Below are positions 48,134 to 57,474 of a stretch of 64,000 bases of DNA, in pieces. A program made the position numbers and the translations under genes. This DNA is from Roridomyces roridus (Eukaryota > Basidiomycota > Agaricomycetes > Agaricales > Mycenaceae), in the NCBI GenBank assembly GCA_029378245.1, contig JARKIF010000029.1:248001-312000 (forward strand), written 5' to 3'. The notes beneath the pieces are model-generated. The model made no database searches and was not told the DNA's origin. It saw only the letters and a list, made by a program, of their open reading frames with translations. Every line of letters starts with the position of its first letter. The stretch's first letter is position 1.

Positions 48134-49040
48134 CCCTACCGGTCCTTACTCGTGGTACGCCGTCTTAGTTGTCATGCACACGGAGCTGACTCTCCTTCCA
48201 GATTTGATTCTCATCGTTCCCTGCATTCGGTATGATACTACGCATTTTTTTCTGGCCGGATGATTGATCCATCCTCAGGCTCATGGTCGTATCCGTCGTT
48301 CTTTTTGTATGTGAACCCTCGTGCACTGGGTGCGGCTCTGACATTTCTTCGCAGTTCCTCTCTGCTCGTTGGGAATCATTATTCAAGACCGCAACTCGTT
48401 CCCGTATCCCAACGTTATTCATTTCCCCACTCGTACGTCCTTATATTCTTTCGAAGCGCGCTAATGTTGCTTCAGTCTCACTCTTTCCTTTGCAACTCGA
48501 AACAACGCGTGCGTGTCTCATCGTTTCCTAGCGCTTGTACTCATTCAATTCCACAGACTCTGTATCATTGAAACTTGCACTTGTTCGTCCTCCTCAGTCT
48601 GCTCCGAACTCATGCTGATAATATTCCAGTCCTGTCTCACTCATTGTCCTCGCAAGTGAGTGTTTCCTGGTTCCCGAACGTTTCGTGTCCTCACTCCATG
48701 TTTTTAGAATCATTGTATTCGTCCTGTAGCCCGGATTCGCATGTCTCGTGTGTAGACCAATAAATTTTATTTGACTTTGAATTTTATGTGTGGTTGAATT
48801 GGGAAAGCAGGAGCGGGGCAGTAATGGTGGGCGGCGGGAGGCCTCCTACGGCCTCAGGAGCCCTCAAAAGCCCATACAAGGGCCAGAAGCCTGCTGGGGG
48901 CTTGGGACAACTTTTGAGTTTGAGAAGACGTGGTTGAGGGACTTGTGAGACTGTACAAGCCTTTTGAGGGCTCCTACCGCCTTTTGGGCCTCCTACACCC
49001 CTCCCATAGCCCTTGTATGGGTTTGGCATTTTTGGTGATG
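48134..49040. other. Non-coding right end of the Plavaka element
   Basis: The 3' flank of the cargo gene, then a terminal region with strong inverted repeats: AGGAGCCCTCAAAAG (48856-48870) pairs with 48961-48975, and CCCATACAAGGG (48871-48882) pairs with 49010-49021. GGCCTCCTAC also occurs twice in direct orientation. Structured subterminal repeats are expected as transposase-binding sites. Confidence 0.6.
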
Positions 49041-50558
49041 TTGTACAGATACCTCGAGGTCACAAAGAACCCTGGCGGAGTGTGGTGCCAGTCTTTGCTC
49101 CGGATTGCGAGTCATCTTCAGCGGATAATCCTTGTGTCGAGCTTCAGCCCCACTTGAACGCTGCGGGACGCATTTCTGGATTAAGATCAGCGCTACGCAC
49201 TCGACGGAGGAAGCTGAGTTGCCGCAAGATAAGATTGTCTCAACGGCGTTGATAATGCCCCCCGGTTGACAGGACGTGTCAAAGTACCGTCGCGTAGATA
49301 TCTTCTGCGGGGCACGATATTCGGTCCCAGGAATCAACGTGTCTACCTTCAGGTTGTGTATACGACGCCCTCCATTATGTGCAGCCTTGAGTGCATTCAG
49401 CTGTTCAACGAACGGGTTTGGATTGCAAGTTATAATCTGAATCTTCAATCTCTGGACTCACTCAACACTCTCTCCGGCTCACAAGATATCCACAGTATCC
49501 ACTAGGAGACGATTTGGCTGACAGTATATCTCCCCCAAGCCAGCTCGCTCGTGCAGGGTCCACAGAAGGTGCGATTCGCCGACCGGGAATCGGGATTCAA
49601 GCTTCAGTTGCCGTCGACGAGGTTATCCTAGCTTCGATTATCTATTTCAACGCGGGATGGACCTTGGACGCCGGTGAGAGTTCAGCCTGTGATAAGACGG
49701 CGATTTCATATTGATAACGGTGATCTTGAACCAGGCGGATAAGATGAGATATAGCTGTCGATCCAGCTACGGGCCGGGACTGTTTGAACAATGTTGTCAA
49801 CTTACAGCGCGTTTACCTTGCAGACTCACCTGATATGTCTGACATTCTTTCCCGTGATTCCAAAGGGGCCAAGACCGATGTTCTCCAAATCCGATACTTG
49901 AGTCAAACAAGCAACCTGCGGTGAACCTCGGTCGGATTCATGCGAGCTACGGCGTCACTGAACCATGATTCACTTGAGTCTAGACACACACTCGTTCGAA
50001 CTCTTATGGATATTGAAATACCTGCGCTAAGGTGAATGCGTCCTGTCTGAAGACACACCTCCGAATCGAACGTAGATGGTGCCGACGGTCCGGGTCAAGT
50101 TCCGATGATGCGGGCGACACTTTCTACGCCGACGACCATCGCGGTCGCAGCACGTCTAACGTTGCTCAGTTGAACAGATTCACGACCGAGTCGCTCTCCA
50201 CCGCAGGCACCGATGCGCCCCACTCCAGTCAGCCCATTGAATCCCCCGTGAAACCTCCGCGCGCTCCCTACAGCTATTCTCCGAGGTTGATTCCGCGGCC
50301 AGAAAACGCTGCCGAATCGGGCAAGACGTTCCGTCCCGCAAGCTCCGCGCAGCGGCACCTGATTCCGGGTATCTCTCGCCGCGGCGCCCAGCTGCCCGGA
50401 AAGAGAGCGTGCTTTCCGGTCGAACAGATTCCGGCGCGTCCCTCGGTAAAAGGTTGTCCGGATGTATTGGCTCGGTAGTTGGGGACATCTGTGAGCTGGT
50501 TCATATTTATCTTGGAATGGATGGAGCCACGGGGCTCAGTATTCAGAGCTTCGGACTC
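49041..50558. repeat. Outer part of the right duplication arm
   Basis: In reverse this matches 8693-9838. A minus-strand frame is partly kept in both copies (landmarks DNLLPRDAPE and AAESTSENSCRER on the right; DNLSPRDAPG and ATESTSENSFREH on the left). The right copy has about 84 bp more in the middle of it. The protein is not recognised. A weaker, diverged relative appears at about 53330-53960. Confidence 0.65.
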
Positions 50559-51424
50559 TGAGGTCAGTTGTAGATAAAAGTTAAAACAGAACTTGAACCT
50601 TGTTTGTCTGTGCGTGGTCGACATGCTCACGGGACGGGGTCATGTGATCGTCTCGCATCTCTTTCCGAAACCACCATCATCGACATCGGACAGACGACTG
50701 ATTCATCCCTTTCAATCGACCATACTCCCTGCGCTCTATCTTAGCTGTTCATCGTTCGGATTGTCCGCCCACTAGACTGTTCTGACTCAAGCCAATGCCA
50801 CCAAGTCCAGGGAACTCGGAATCTCGCTCTGGGAGCTGGGCTCAAAGCTGATGCGTCTGTCTCCGCGTCCGGTTGATTGGAAAAGTAGGCGTTGACGTCC
50901 CCATGACCCACGCCCGAATCGACCAGGTCGACAGCAGCTACGAGTATACTGAATCCAAGAGTCCTCGACGTTTCGTCATTCTTGGCCGCTGTTCTTCTTC
51001 AATCTGCGGTTTTCCCCCTCACCTTCACGGGTGGGCTCGAAGTCTTCGTCTTTTCGATCCCTACTGGTTATTCTGACATACTTACCTGGTATCACAGTGG
51101 ATCCCCATACCAACTCTTTGAGCTGGACAGTGTATGATCCCTAGAAACTCGAGAGCACACTTGAGTAACCCAACCCTCTGAAAGCGTACTATTCAGCCAG
51201 AAAGATTGTTCATCAACACGCTGAGGACCCATGTCCGAATCGAACAGACCTTCTGCCCTGCATACCATCGCCATCTACAGAGTCCAGCTGCGGGCCACCG
51301 CTGGGTCTTCGCATCCACCTTGCATGAAGATCCGAACTGATAGCAATTTCACCCCGCCCGCACACGTCGTCTGGAGCTCCTACCACATAGATGCAGAGCA
51401 AGTACGTATCCAACTCAATCCTCC
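50559..51424. other. Intergenic, no supported gene
   Basis: Short open frames only. TCTTTCCGAAACCACCATC near 50660-50680 recurs in altered form near 53855-53875. Confidence 0.4.
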
Positions 51425-51778
51425 TCAAAAGCACGTATCATTTTTCCCATTTCCATTATCCCTGCACCGATTCAACCCACAATCCTGCAGGAATTGAATA
51501 ACACCGTTTGGTCCGCCGATACAGCCGAAGAGGACGCTTTGCCCGTTGTCGAGCGTGAGGTGGTTGTTGTCAAAAAGACATTGGTCAATTTGGGGCTGAT
51601 AGTTGCCTGTGAGGGAGGAATTTAGCTTTGGGCTCGGGATCGTCGGAATCGTCAATTTTCAACACGAACCTTTGGCGAGCAGGGAGTGGCCGCAGTAGAG
51701 CAGGGGAACGTTGCAGTTGTCTGCGAAGGCATGCCCGATGGCGAGAGCGAGGATGGAAGAGAGAAGGCTGTATTTCAT
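51425..51778 (-). CDS. Small secreted seven-cysteine protein, copy A
   Basis: Exons 51778-51670 and 51606-51425 on the minus strand give 96 residues. A signal peptide is clear: basic start, hydrophobic SSILALAIGHAFA, cleavage probably before DNC. The mature part is about 77 residues with seven cysteines in the order NC, YC, QC, GC, DC, RC, TC, ending CF. It lacks the paired CC of hydrophobins. The single intron sits after LLAK in both copies. Its head-to-head neighbour at 52583-52929 differs at only six of the last 59 residues. I do not recognise the family; an apoplastic or cell-wall role is only a guess. Confidence 0.8.
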
Positions 51779-51827
51779 GGCGGGGTGAGTGTCTGGCACT
51801 TCGTTTCTAATCTACACAACTAGCTTC

Positions 51828-51834
51828 ATTTATA
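51828..51834 (-). promoter_or_regulatory. TATA box of secreted copy A
   Basis: TATAAAT on the minus strand, about 50 bp before the ATG at 51778. Confidence 0.5.
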
Positions 51835-52517
51835 CAGTGATCTAATTCTTGGCTTGCACTCTTCGCTGAGCGGAAGTTGAACCTGTGGTCCAAGCACCCT
51901 GTCGAAATCAACGAGTCCAGAGTAGCTGGTGGCCACGACCGGGCCATGCCATTGAATTCTTGAGCATTGGAAGGAGCCTGGAAGAGTGCCACCCGTGGAA
52001 CCCGGCGTGGCCCATTTCAATTGTTCGAGGTGGGGATTCTCGTCATGGGGTCTACTTGGAAGTAAGATCCTGACAGAGAACTGACCCTGGGCCTGAACGA
52101 GATGTCGCCAAGAAGACACGACCCCGGGTAACAAAATGGGCCAATACCTCCGGGGCCTTGAGGTTCAATGCAGTCCGAATTGGTATTGCACCTAGAACCC
52201 TCTCTGAACAATGCTTGAGGTTCACCTTTTGGTTGCCACTGGCCTACTGCTGACTTGACAAGCAATGCGCTTTTCCCGGAGGGAGTGTCCAAAGAAGTCT
52301 GTCGAACAAACGTCGGATCTTGTAATACTCAGTCCTGATTTCTACTAGTAAGTAGTTGAATTCGGCGTCTTCCTCGACGTAGAATTACCCCTCGCCTACC
52401 TCAGGTAACCTTTCTGACACTGGCATTCGTGAAATCTGCTCACGCCGCGGCAACCCTCTGACAGACAGAATGCGAAAGATTGGTACGAGTCATATTTGGA
52501 TGGTACGGGCTTCTGAG
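51835..52517. other. Shared intergenic region of the divergent secreted pair
   Basis: About 0.8 kb separates the two start codons. No gene is visible; it should hold both promoters. Confidence 0.5.
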
Positions 52518-52524
52518 TATAAAA
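52518..52524 (+). promoter_or_regulatory. TATA box of secreted copy B
   Basis: TATAAAA, about 60 bp before the ATG at 52583. Confidence 0.6.
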
Positions 52525-52582
52525 GCTGGCTCAGAAATCATCCACCCTCAGTCTCAGTCCTCGCAACTCGGACAAGTGGAAC

Positions 52583-52929
52583 ATGAAATCAACCACGACT
52601 CTCCTCGCATCCATCCTCGCTTTCGCCGTTGGCGCCGCCGTCGGGGACAACTGCAACGTCCCGCTCATCTACTGCGGGCACTCCTTGATCGCCAAAGGTC
52701 CTCCTTCTCTCCCCTCTCACGGTCCTCCAATAACCATCACCCCCAAGGCAAATATCAACCCCAGATCGACCAATGTCTCTTCGACAACAACCACCCCACC
52801 CTGGACAACGGCCAGAGTGTGCTTTTCGGGTGCATCGGAGGCACGAATGGAGTCATCCAGTTTTTGCAGGATTGCGGGACGGGAAGGTGTATGGATAATG
52901 GGAATGGGAAGAATGATACTTGCTTTTGA
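52583..52929 (+). CDS. Small secreted seven-cysteine protein, copy B
   Basis: Exons 52583-52697 and 52748-52929 give 98 residues. The signal peptide (MKSTTTLLASILAFAVGAAVG) precedes a mature protein starting DNCNVPLIYC. It has the same seven cysteines, intron position and CF ending as copy A at 51425-51778, which lies head to head. An odd number of cysteines in both copies implies one unpaired thiol or an intermolecular disulfide. Gly/Asn-rich turns (GCIGGTNGV, DNGNGKND) dominate the second half. The gene has a good TATA box. The longer frame that starts at 52480 is a different reading frame until the second exon and is not used. Confidence 0.82.
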
Positions 52930-54054
52930 GTCTGAATTTGTAGTTGTATAGGATGGAGGGAAATTGGAATGAATGGTTACGTTGACGATGATCGAGACTG
53001 AGCCGGCCGAGGAGCAAATGAAACCCATTTTGAACCGTGAGATGATAATTCACGACGCAGGGTTAGAGCGGCAACCGCATGTGGCGATAGCCTGAGGCAG
53101 CCTTGGAATTTGGGAAATTGGGAGCGATTGCAAGCACTGGACCGTCTGGCTGAATTTTCCCGAGATCGGTCGGTACATTCCCGAGCTTGCATGGAATCGG
53201 AGTCTCAGAGTGACATGATAGGCCGCTCTCGCGACTTCCAACCGACGAAAAACCAAGTCAGACGTATCTCATGCCACCATTTTTCCAGACTCTCCGCAAA
53301 ACCTCCGCACAACGCTCTTATCGTCCCGTTCATGTTTCTCCGAGGTTGAACGCCTGAAATCAATACCGAATCCGGATGGCGGCTGCTCAACCCGATGCTC
53401 CGTCCGTGAGCTTAAAAGACAGCTGATTCCGGGCGCTTTTTGTATCTTGCGTGCCGAGTCCCGCCCCGAGGAGGCAGTGCACATGAAAAGATAATAGACT
53501 GTGGGTGCAATGTCTCCGAGAATGTGGCCGTATTTCTGTCGCAGGCGAGCTGGTTGAGAGCATGAGAGGTGCTGCAAGCTGGCTTGATCTAATTAATAGT
53601 CCCGCATGTCCAGCGTAACGACTTGGCCGGGATCAGTGTTCAACAAATATTCGGATGTTCGACCAATGTTCGACTCGAGAGTGAACAATTGAAGCCGAAA
53701 AGAGAATGTTGGAACTGAAGAAGTATTCCTGCTGCTGTATCACTCACCGGGGAGACATGGCAGGACGGGAGATGCTGGGGCCTGACTTGAGCCCGCTTGT
53801 ATTTGGCCGTGCGTGGCTGATCTTATCAACGCGTCGAGATCATGTGATGCGCTCCCGTCTTTTCCGAAACCACCATCTCGAGTCCGCGGATTCTGCGACT
53901 ACCCGTCCCGGGTGGAACAACTCGGTGAGCACTCCCACTTCCCGCCGGCCCATCCAAGCCTTCCGCTCCACGTGTAAGTCTCAGCTTGCTCCCCACCTAC
54001 CGGAGCCGCCAACCATAGTCCAGGCGCTCCGAGTCCGCTGCGTGACACGTATCA
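52930..54054. other. Intergenic with diverged repeat-arm sequence
   Basis: No gene supported. About 53330-53480 and 53790-53960 resemble sequence at 50276-50450 and 50630-50700, in the same orientation, suggesting an older, more worn copy of the unit at the edge of the duplication arm. Confidence 0.4.
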
Positions 54055-56208
54055 ATGTCGTCATCCGGATCAGCTTCCACCTCCTCCTCCCGTCGCAGGG
54101 CACCCCTCAGACTCCAGAGTCGATTCTGTTTCCAACGAATGGCTCATCTGAACTATCCATCCCGAATTCCCCACTTACAATCGTCCCGCTTCACTCAGTT
54201 CGACATCCTTGGGAAAGGCGCGTCATATTTCCTCAGGCGAAACCACAATATGTTGGCTTCTTACGGCTCAATTCTAACGGATCTTAGTCGAATTGGGGCC
54301 CGTCGCACGCCGTGGGGCTTCATCCCCGCCCCAAACAGCCAGATGATTCCCCGCGCCTTAGTCCATGGCGACGGCCGCAGTCGCGCGCCGCACATGTGTG
54401 GTATGAGTTGAGATTGCTGCGTGTCGCCGGTGTGTCTCAGTGCCGTCCGTTCTCGATTATTGCTGAACCTCTCCAGACTCCCCTGGCTGCCAGACTTCAG
54501 GGTCCAGGACCTCGCAGCTATGTCTCTAGATTTCTGCCTACTACGTATTCGACGTCGTCCGAAGGCGAGCAGCTTCTCAAAAGGGCGTGGCACTGGCTTC
54601 GAGGACGGTATGCATGATCGCTCCTTCAGGCAGGGTTTACTCACTATTTTCAGGCATCGGTTGACTGCGGCCTTCATTGAAGATCTTCTGGCTTTCAGCC
54701 TTCATTGCCCTCACATTACCCTGAGCGACTTTGTAGAAAATGTCACCGGTGCCCGTCCTACTGATGCTGTGGAGCTCGAGAAAAAAGAACATAACAACGG
54801 CGCTTTGAATCTAACGTGGATAGGGAGTCATGCGACTCTATAAATCGATGTGAGTACCGAGTTCATCCGAATCTTTTTGTCTGATTCGCGCGGGTAGTTC
54901 CTGTCTTGAAGAAAGCATTCCAGAAAATTCTGGCGCACAGTCTACTGTTCGCACACGAGCCTCAAATTTTCGGAGAGGAGTGGATCGAGATTGTCAGCCG
55001 CAATCACGGTCGCTTCATCGGCGGCGGATTTGAGCAAATCATGCTTGACGAACCGGTGATCGTCATTTCCGCTGCGCAATAGTTTTGCAAGCCACCTCCC
55101 CCTCTCCGGTGGGACCCAATGCAAGCTAAGGACATACTGGCCCCACATAATGCGTACACAATACTCATGCGCCACCCACCTTTGGAGTCGAAGACGTTCG
55201 CTCGCGTTTTGGCGTTCTACCTCACGCGCGCTTTCGAAAATGGATGTGTCCTGTCCACAGTGTTCTCCTTCCCCGCTAGCGACGCAATCCCGGAGTGGGC
55301 GAACGAAGAGGCGCATCTCGTGGCGCTCAATCCTGATAACGAGCACACCATTGTAGGGTACCATGTCCCTCCGCTGCCAGGCAAGCCTCTCGGCGTCGAA
55401 CCGGCGACGCTGAACGGCGTTTCCGCGTGGCTCGACGGGCAGCAGCCCGCTGCGTTCTGTTTTTTTCGCACTCAGAACCCGGACCTACTCTTCGTACTCA
55501 GGCTCTCAAACGGCGATATGGTGCGCGTCGTGCTGCACGCAGCCGTCGCGGATGCTGTTCCTGGGGGTGAAGAGGTGCAGAAGCTATTTCATTGCTTGAC
55601 GGACGAGAACTTATTTGACGAGGTACGTACTCAGTGTCCAACTCGTCTCACATTACCCATTGTCATCCCCACAGACTTCGCCTGGCGATCCAAGTTCAGC
55701 GTCCCTCATCGAGCGTCTCAGTGCGTCCCCCGCCCTTGACCGAAGGATGCACGTCCTCCGCGTTCTCGCTACCTTCCCCGCGCACGCAGACGTTGCGACG
55801 AGCACCGCACCTGCCCCGAAGGGCGCTCAAGTCTGCGCGACGCTCGATGCGGCCCACTTGCAGACGGTCATGGAGGGGATACCCGCATCGGACGTCTTCT
55901 CACGGGTTGTGAGCTCGGTAACTGCCGGATTTCTACGCCACGCGGACAAGGAGGAGGAAGGGATCGTTGGCCAAAAAAGGAAGGTCGCCGCTGTCCCTGA
56001 CGATGCGGCTGGCAAGCGCGCCAGATACGACGAGGTGGGGGAGCAGGGGAAGGACGAGGAGGATGATGAGGAACGCTCCAAAGGCGTCCCGCTGCCTGTG
56101 TCTGCACGGAGTGGGGCTGAAAAGGTCGGGCCCGCTTCATCGACGACGGAGGACAGTGAGAGCTCTGGTCCACTCGCAGGTGCGGCTGATGTCGTCACGC
56201 AAACGTAG
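54055..56208 (+). pseudogene. Decayed multi-exon gene of unknown family
   Basis: Landmarks in order: a Ser-rich start, FTQFDILGKGASYFLRRN, GFIPAPNSQMIPRALVHGD, then after a 2-base TG insertion near 54395 VWYELRLLRVAGVSQ and SYVSRFLPTTYSTSSEGE. Next come FIEDLLAFSLHCPHITLSDFV and KILAHSLLF, then ILAPHNAYTILMRHPP, SAWLDGQQPAAFCFF and RLSNGDMVRVV. After an intron (55623-55674) the end carries two basic clusters (QKRKVA and GKRAR) and an acidic tail; the stop is at 56206-56208. In-frame stops occur near 54841 and 55079, besides the frameshift. The last two exons (55119-55622 and 55675-56208) are open. I do not recognise the domain; the basic clusters suggest nuclear entry in the ancestor. Confidence 0.55.
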
Positions 56209-56229
56209 AAAGACTCCTGAATAGTTGAT

Positions 56230-56596
56230 TTGCTTTTGTACTGGTTATCTCATTCCGAATGCGAGGCGCTTGAAGGTCCGAGTCTGAGGAGGATGATGCC
56301 GGGTACAGCCTGTCGGGGGATGGAATCCCCTGATGGAGGGTTGACACTGGTCGGCGAGATGTTGGGACGCAGTGAGAGTGTCGTAGAATCTTTGGCAAGG
56401 CCTGTTAACTGTGGCCGAGGGATCGGACTCGGAGGAGCTCGATTTTGCTAAAGAGATAAGTAGGTCTGCGAGGGCAGCCGAGGCGCAAGATTGGAGGCCG
56501 ACGATAGGTATCTGCATCGAGGGTGTCGACGATGAGGTTGACGAGCTCTTGCGGGACGTACGTGGTGGTACTTAACGTTAAAACAACAGGATTCAA
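56230..56596 (-). pseudogene. F-box gene remnant
   Basis: On the minus strand, PQELVNLIVDTLD has the F-box helix pattern. After a frame change it continues QTYLFSKIELLRVRS, and after another RFYDTLTASQHLADQ. It would be the N-terminal third of an F-box protein with at least two shifts. No downstream part was found. An unrelated chance frame is possible. Confidence 0.4.
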
Positions 56597-56599
56597 ATT

Positions 56600-57474
56600 A
56601 CGAAGGCGGATGACGATGCGCCATCAGCTTGGTGGTATTTGTTCTTCACTTGCTCCCAACCGTCATCCCAGATGATCCCACACGACCATGCCAGCGCCAA
56701 CTGCAACCAACTTCCGTGCACATGTCTGGGCTAGAATCTTGATAACTACGCCTCCCCTCTGGTGACCACTCGCTTGCTTGCCACTCACTTCAAATCTAAT
56801 CGAAATTTGACTCACCTTGGACTCGCCACTTCGTGCTTCTCAGTGCTCGCTGGCGTGACTGGACCAGTGAGACCCACTGACTTCGGCGAATCGAGAGTGG
56901 TTCTGGCTCCACTACTCGAGTTGAATCCACCAACTCGGCGGCGCGCCCTTTCACTATCATACGCCCAACTAGGAAGAATGTCTCGCTGATTCTTGAATCT
57001 TGATTGCCTGGTCGTTCAAATTTCTGGGTCTCCGACTACAAGACGAATCGATATACTCAATGATGGACGCAACTCCGTGTCCGATATCTAGCTTGAACCG
57101 CATTGTTGTGGGCCTCTAACGATATTTGGATGTTCCGACATCAATGCATCACCCCCGATCGAATGACTCTCAGGATCACTTCCTGCCGCTTTCGCACAGT
57201 CTCGAGCTGACGTCTGCTTCTGCATCAAACAAGATACAATCCGCTCAGAATCAGATGTTCCGTTTCATCAGCGACTTGAAGTATTCCCACTACCCCGCAG
57301 TCCGACTGTTCCCATCCCCATACCTTGGGAATTGCAGACCATCGGGCACTATCTTTGACTCTGAGGCACTGTTGGAAAGATGATCACATCCATTGTCAAG
57401 ATGCTCAGATATATAACGACATCCGGTGCGTAGGCCATGGCCACGCACCTCCCCCCACCCACCCACGACCCACT
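56600..57474. other. Intergenic, no supported gene
   Basis: Only short open frames without motifs. A C/A-rich stretch (about 57445-57475) precedes the membrane-protein start. Confidence 0.4.

Larger units (their letters stand above)
37882..49042. mobile_element. Plavaka-family DNA transposon, 11.2 kb including a nested element
   Basis: The body is 37884-49040. The left end CATCACCAAATTTGTCAAAC matches the right end in reverse (CATCACCAAAAATGCCAAAC). A 2-bp duplication TT flanks it (37882-37883 and 49041-49042). The left duplication arm shows the uninterrupted site around 9835. Two genes lie inside on the plus strand: the transposase (38940-43094) and a DUF6698-type gene (43268-48133). Subterminal repeats include CTTCTGAGCG at 37924 and 37965 on the left, and inverted repeats at 48856-49021 on the right. 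Without the nested 3.1 kb element the transposon would be about 8.0 kb. Confidence 0.85.
26905..50558. repeat. Right arm of the inverted duplication, expanded by transposons
   Basis: In reverse orientation this arm matches 8693-16510. It is 23.7 kb long because it contains a Tc1/mariner element (32567-36610) and a Plavaka element (37884-49040). Removing those leaves about 8.4 kb. Smaller differences from the left arm include about 400 bp of extra sequence at 29966-30380 and about 220 bp of extra or altered sequence near 36790-37010. The outer 1.5 kb (49041-50558) continues the homology on the far side of the Plavaka element. Confidence 0.8.

Noticed and set aside
37884..49040. KDZ transposon with a TET/JBP partner
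   Set aside because: The transposase motifs fit Plavaka better than KDZ, and no TET/JBP oxygenase frame is present in the element.
51425..52929. Hydrophobins
   Set aside because: Small, secreted and cysteine-containing, but the hydrophobin pattern of eight cysteines with two CC pairs is absent; there are seven single cysteines.
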